DNA of 20,746 bases from Asterionellopsis glacialis. Taxonomy: Eukaryota; Bacillariophyta; Plagiogrammaphyceae; Rhaphoneidales; Asterionellopsidaceae. Shown here one piece after another: positions 19,044 to 20,746 of the stretch. Location of the stretch: the NCBI GenBank assembly GCA_014885115.2, contig WKLE02002317.1, positions 1 through 20,746 on the forward strand. Reading direction: 5' to 3'. The notes below the pieces were generated by a model that saw only the letters and a list, made by a program, of their open reading frames with translations, was not told where the DNA came from and ran no database searches. Positions within the stretch are counted from its first letter, which is position 1; every line of letters begins with the position of its first letter. A program made the position numbers and the translations under genes.

Positions 19044-19894
19044 TTAAACTCCTATGATATCTCCAGCAATGAGATCATTGAATATCTCCTGCTGTCTTTT
19101 ATGCAGTTTTTCATACTCTTCGAAGTTCATAGAATCCAAACCGCCCTTTTTGCCTTCTTCAATGACGCCAGATCCGGTCGGCTTCACATACTCTATATGA
19201 CCGCCCTTTTCGCCTTCTTCAATGATGCCAGATCCGGTCCGCTTCACATACTCTATAGGGACCTGCTCTTCGAAAATTGAAAACTCTTTCTGATTGTGTC
19301 GCATTTGTAACCTACTACTGTTAGAATCAATAGAAATCTGCCTATTTTGACTCGATTTCTCCCCTTCTGAATCGCTACTATTCAATGAGTCATCTGCTTG
19401 GTACCCTGCATCGTAACTATTCGATTTTGTCTTTGATTGTTTCTTCTTGGTCTGGGTGTAACCGTCGCGAAACGCATGAGCTACTTTTTTACGTGTGCAT
19501 TCCTCTCCAGCTTCCACGTACGTATCAGTTCCCGGATATTTAGTCAAGAAACGTGCTCCACCTCGGTGGATGGCATCGATTACTTCTGTAGATATCATCG
19601 ACTTCTGCCCTTTCGTAGCTCGCTGGTATCTTTCGCGATGAAGACTAATAATCACATGAAAGCGACGATTTCCTGAGTGTTTTGCGATACCTCTTCCTCT
19701 TCTGTCTCGAAAATAAACAAATAGATTGCGAAAAGGGTAAGTCAGATAAAGAATGAAACTCGATCGATGAAACAGGAAACTTCATTGTCTTACCCGCAGA
19801 TCACGTCGAAAGGACCAGGGTCTACAGAAATTTTAAGGCAGTGGTTCGTACACCGAACTTTGTCTACACCATGGTTGTCTTTAAATTCCTGCAT
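19044..19894 (-). CDS. DUF6824 domain protein, two exons
   Basis: The model joins 19894-19794 and 19701-19044 into 252 residues. DUF6824 is a domain of unknown function that I know mainly from diatoms and relatives. The domain starts FDVICG at the end of exon 1 and continues RGRGIAKHSGNRRFHVI in exon 2, the family's D-V-x-x-G-R-G...H-x-G-N pattern. HRERYQRATKGQKSMIS, a GGARFLTKY block and RKKVAHAFRDG complete it (to about residue 108). The rest is polar and Ser-rich, and ends in two 20-residue repeats (IEYVKRTGSGIIEEGEKGGH and a close copy) and a short charged tail. The DNA-binding role sometimes guessed for such domains is unproven. I start at the ATG at 19892-19894; the unspliced frame only offers a GTG inside the domain. 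The gene is convergent with the cyclase-like gene, 151 bp apart. Confidence 0.85.
19141..19260. repeat. 60-bp tandem duplication in the DUF6824 gene
   Basis: Bases 19141-19200 and 19201-19260 are two adjacent copies of exactly 60 bp that differ at five positions. Sixty bases are 20 codons, so the duplication keeps frame and gives two near-identical peptides with an EYVK-TGSG-IEEG core. The low divergence suggests a recent event. Confidence 0.95.
19702..19793 (-). other. Intron in the DUF6824 gene (92 bp)
   Basis: On the minus strand the donor is GG|GTAAGACAAT and the acceptor TTTTCGAGACAG|AAGAGG. The intron splits a Gly codon and joins DVICG to RGRGIAKHSGN, which restores the domain's GRG motif with the usual five residues before His. 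Another AG four bases further in would give a weaker motif. Confidence 0.85.
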
Positions 19895-20746
19895 TCTTTT
19901 ATTTTTATCCGTCAGACTTATCAAACAACTGAAAAATGAGAAGACACACAAAGCTTTCAAGAATTCTGTTGTTATGCCAACTGGGTCATATCCAACGAGT
20001 CATACAACATGCCCAACAAAATTTCTGATCGTAAAAGATCAAATATTCTTTCAACATCCAAATTCAAACCCTTTCACACTGCAAAAATTTATGCACCAGC
20101 GTATATTAAGTAAGGGCTAGTCAATCAATGCCAAGCGAAATATTTTGCATACATCGTCGATTCAATGTAGTACCTGAGCACTAAATGAACCTCATATATA
20201 TAAAAAGACTCTATTTGGGATTGTACGCTTGTCGATTGAATCAAAAATATTTCATTAGTATGGTACCAAGTACAACGTTGGTACAACCAGTACCAGGTAG
20301 ACCAATTCAGCAACGAACGGACCGATCTATATTCTATGCAGTAGTTTTCCCATCATCGGTCATTCGCGAATTCTTACAATTAAGTGCAAAGTCCTATATC
20401 CCTGGTTCTGTTAATATTGTTATTTTATTGGCCCTAAAGGTATATATTTTCACGAATAGGATAGACATTGTTCGGTCGTACAAAATCATATATCACTGAT
20501 TCTGTTCACATTGTTATTTTATTGGTCCTAGAAATATTACAGTAGTATGAAAATAGGCCCAAACAGTATTTGTACCAAAGTACTGTTACATAGTGGTTAA
20601 ATATTTCATGCGATTTCTTCCGAGCCGATGGACTACCGCTACTACGGACTGTAGTAGGACCTACTAGGACTTTTACCGTTAGGACCTTACCTGGTAGGTC
20701 GTAGGACTAGACTACCCGCCTGTATTCATTCTAATGACCTGCTCCC
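19895..20746. other. Right-end intergenic stretch with repeats
   Basis: This 850-bp stretch upstream of the DUF6824 gene has no gene I can support. It contains two TACCAGGTA/TACCTGGTA words (20291 and 20688) and a 44-bp direct repeat (20395-20438 and 20489-20532). An inverted AGTAGG-A-CCTACT sits at 20653-20665. Two plus-strand ORFs (19767-20120 and 20185-20499) have unremarkable, unrecognised translations. Confidence 0.5.
20395..20532. repeat. 44-bp imperfect direct repeat
   Basis: 20395-20438 and 20489-20532 match at 38 of 44 positions, centred on ATTGTTATTTTATTGG. The copies are 94 bp apart and lie outside any supported gene. Confidence 0.7.

Noticed and set aside
19767..20499. Two plus-strand ORFs of 117 and 104 residues
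   Set aside because: The first is antisense to exon 1 of the DUF6824 gene; the second contains repeat sequence and no recognisable domain.

Overview
The window looks like nuclear DNA from a diatom or a close stramenopile relative. Five things point that way. Long AT-leaning coding blocks hold few introns, and those introns are 80-115 bp with GTAAGT/GTGAGT donors. One gene carries a DUF6824 domain, a family I associate with diatoms. The deduced proteins are rich in Asn, Gln and Ser runs. There is a bestrophin-like channel and a set of typical eukaryotic housekeeping proteins. There are no operons or ribosome binding sites. I cannot name the species.

Layout from left to right: (1) minus strand, 1-1902, the first 634 codons of a secreted or membrane FG-GAP protein resembling plant DEX1, running off the left edge. 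(2) plus strand, 2532-4613, a two-exon long-chain acyl-CoA synthetase of the bubblegum (ACSBG) type. (3) minus strand, 4749-6782, a coiled-coil, low-complexity protein I do not recognise. (4) plus strand, about 7695-8778, a bestrophin-like anion channel whose N-terminal reading frame is broken at an A tract. (5) minus strand, 8858-12757, a 1299-residue ubiquitin-specific protease with a DUSP-like N-terminus and Tudor-like modules. (6) minus strand, 14484-15218, an SFT2-like Golgi transport protein. (7) plus strand, 16720-18892, a two-exon protein with the three catalytic signature regions of class II (edema factor/ExoY-type) nucleotidyl cyclases. (8) minus strand, 19044-19894, a two-exon DUF6824 protein with a 60-bp tandem duplication.

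Genes alternate in convergent pairs with short gaps (135 bp at 4614, 79 bp at 8779, 151 bp at 18893) and divergent pairs with long gaps (1903-2531, about 6783-7694, 15219-16719). The genes do not form a pathway; they read as an ordinary collection of independent eukaryotic loci.

The long intergenic stretches are not featureless. A 9-bp word, TACCTGGTA (TACCAGGTA on the other strand), occurs ten times, always outside the confident genes. Short inverted repeats built on GGACCT and CTCTCTC recur, and a 37-bp element is shared by two divergent intergenic regions. The most interesting gene is the endogenous class II cyclase-like protein, because the characterised members of that fold are bacterial secreted enzymes.

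Three gene models here needed splicing that simple ORF reading misses: the acyl-CoA synthetase intron at 3814-3927, the cyclase-like 3' intron at 18667-18766, and the DUF6824 intron at 19702-19793.
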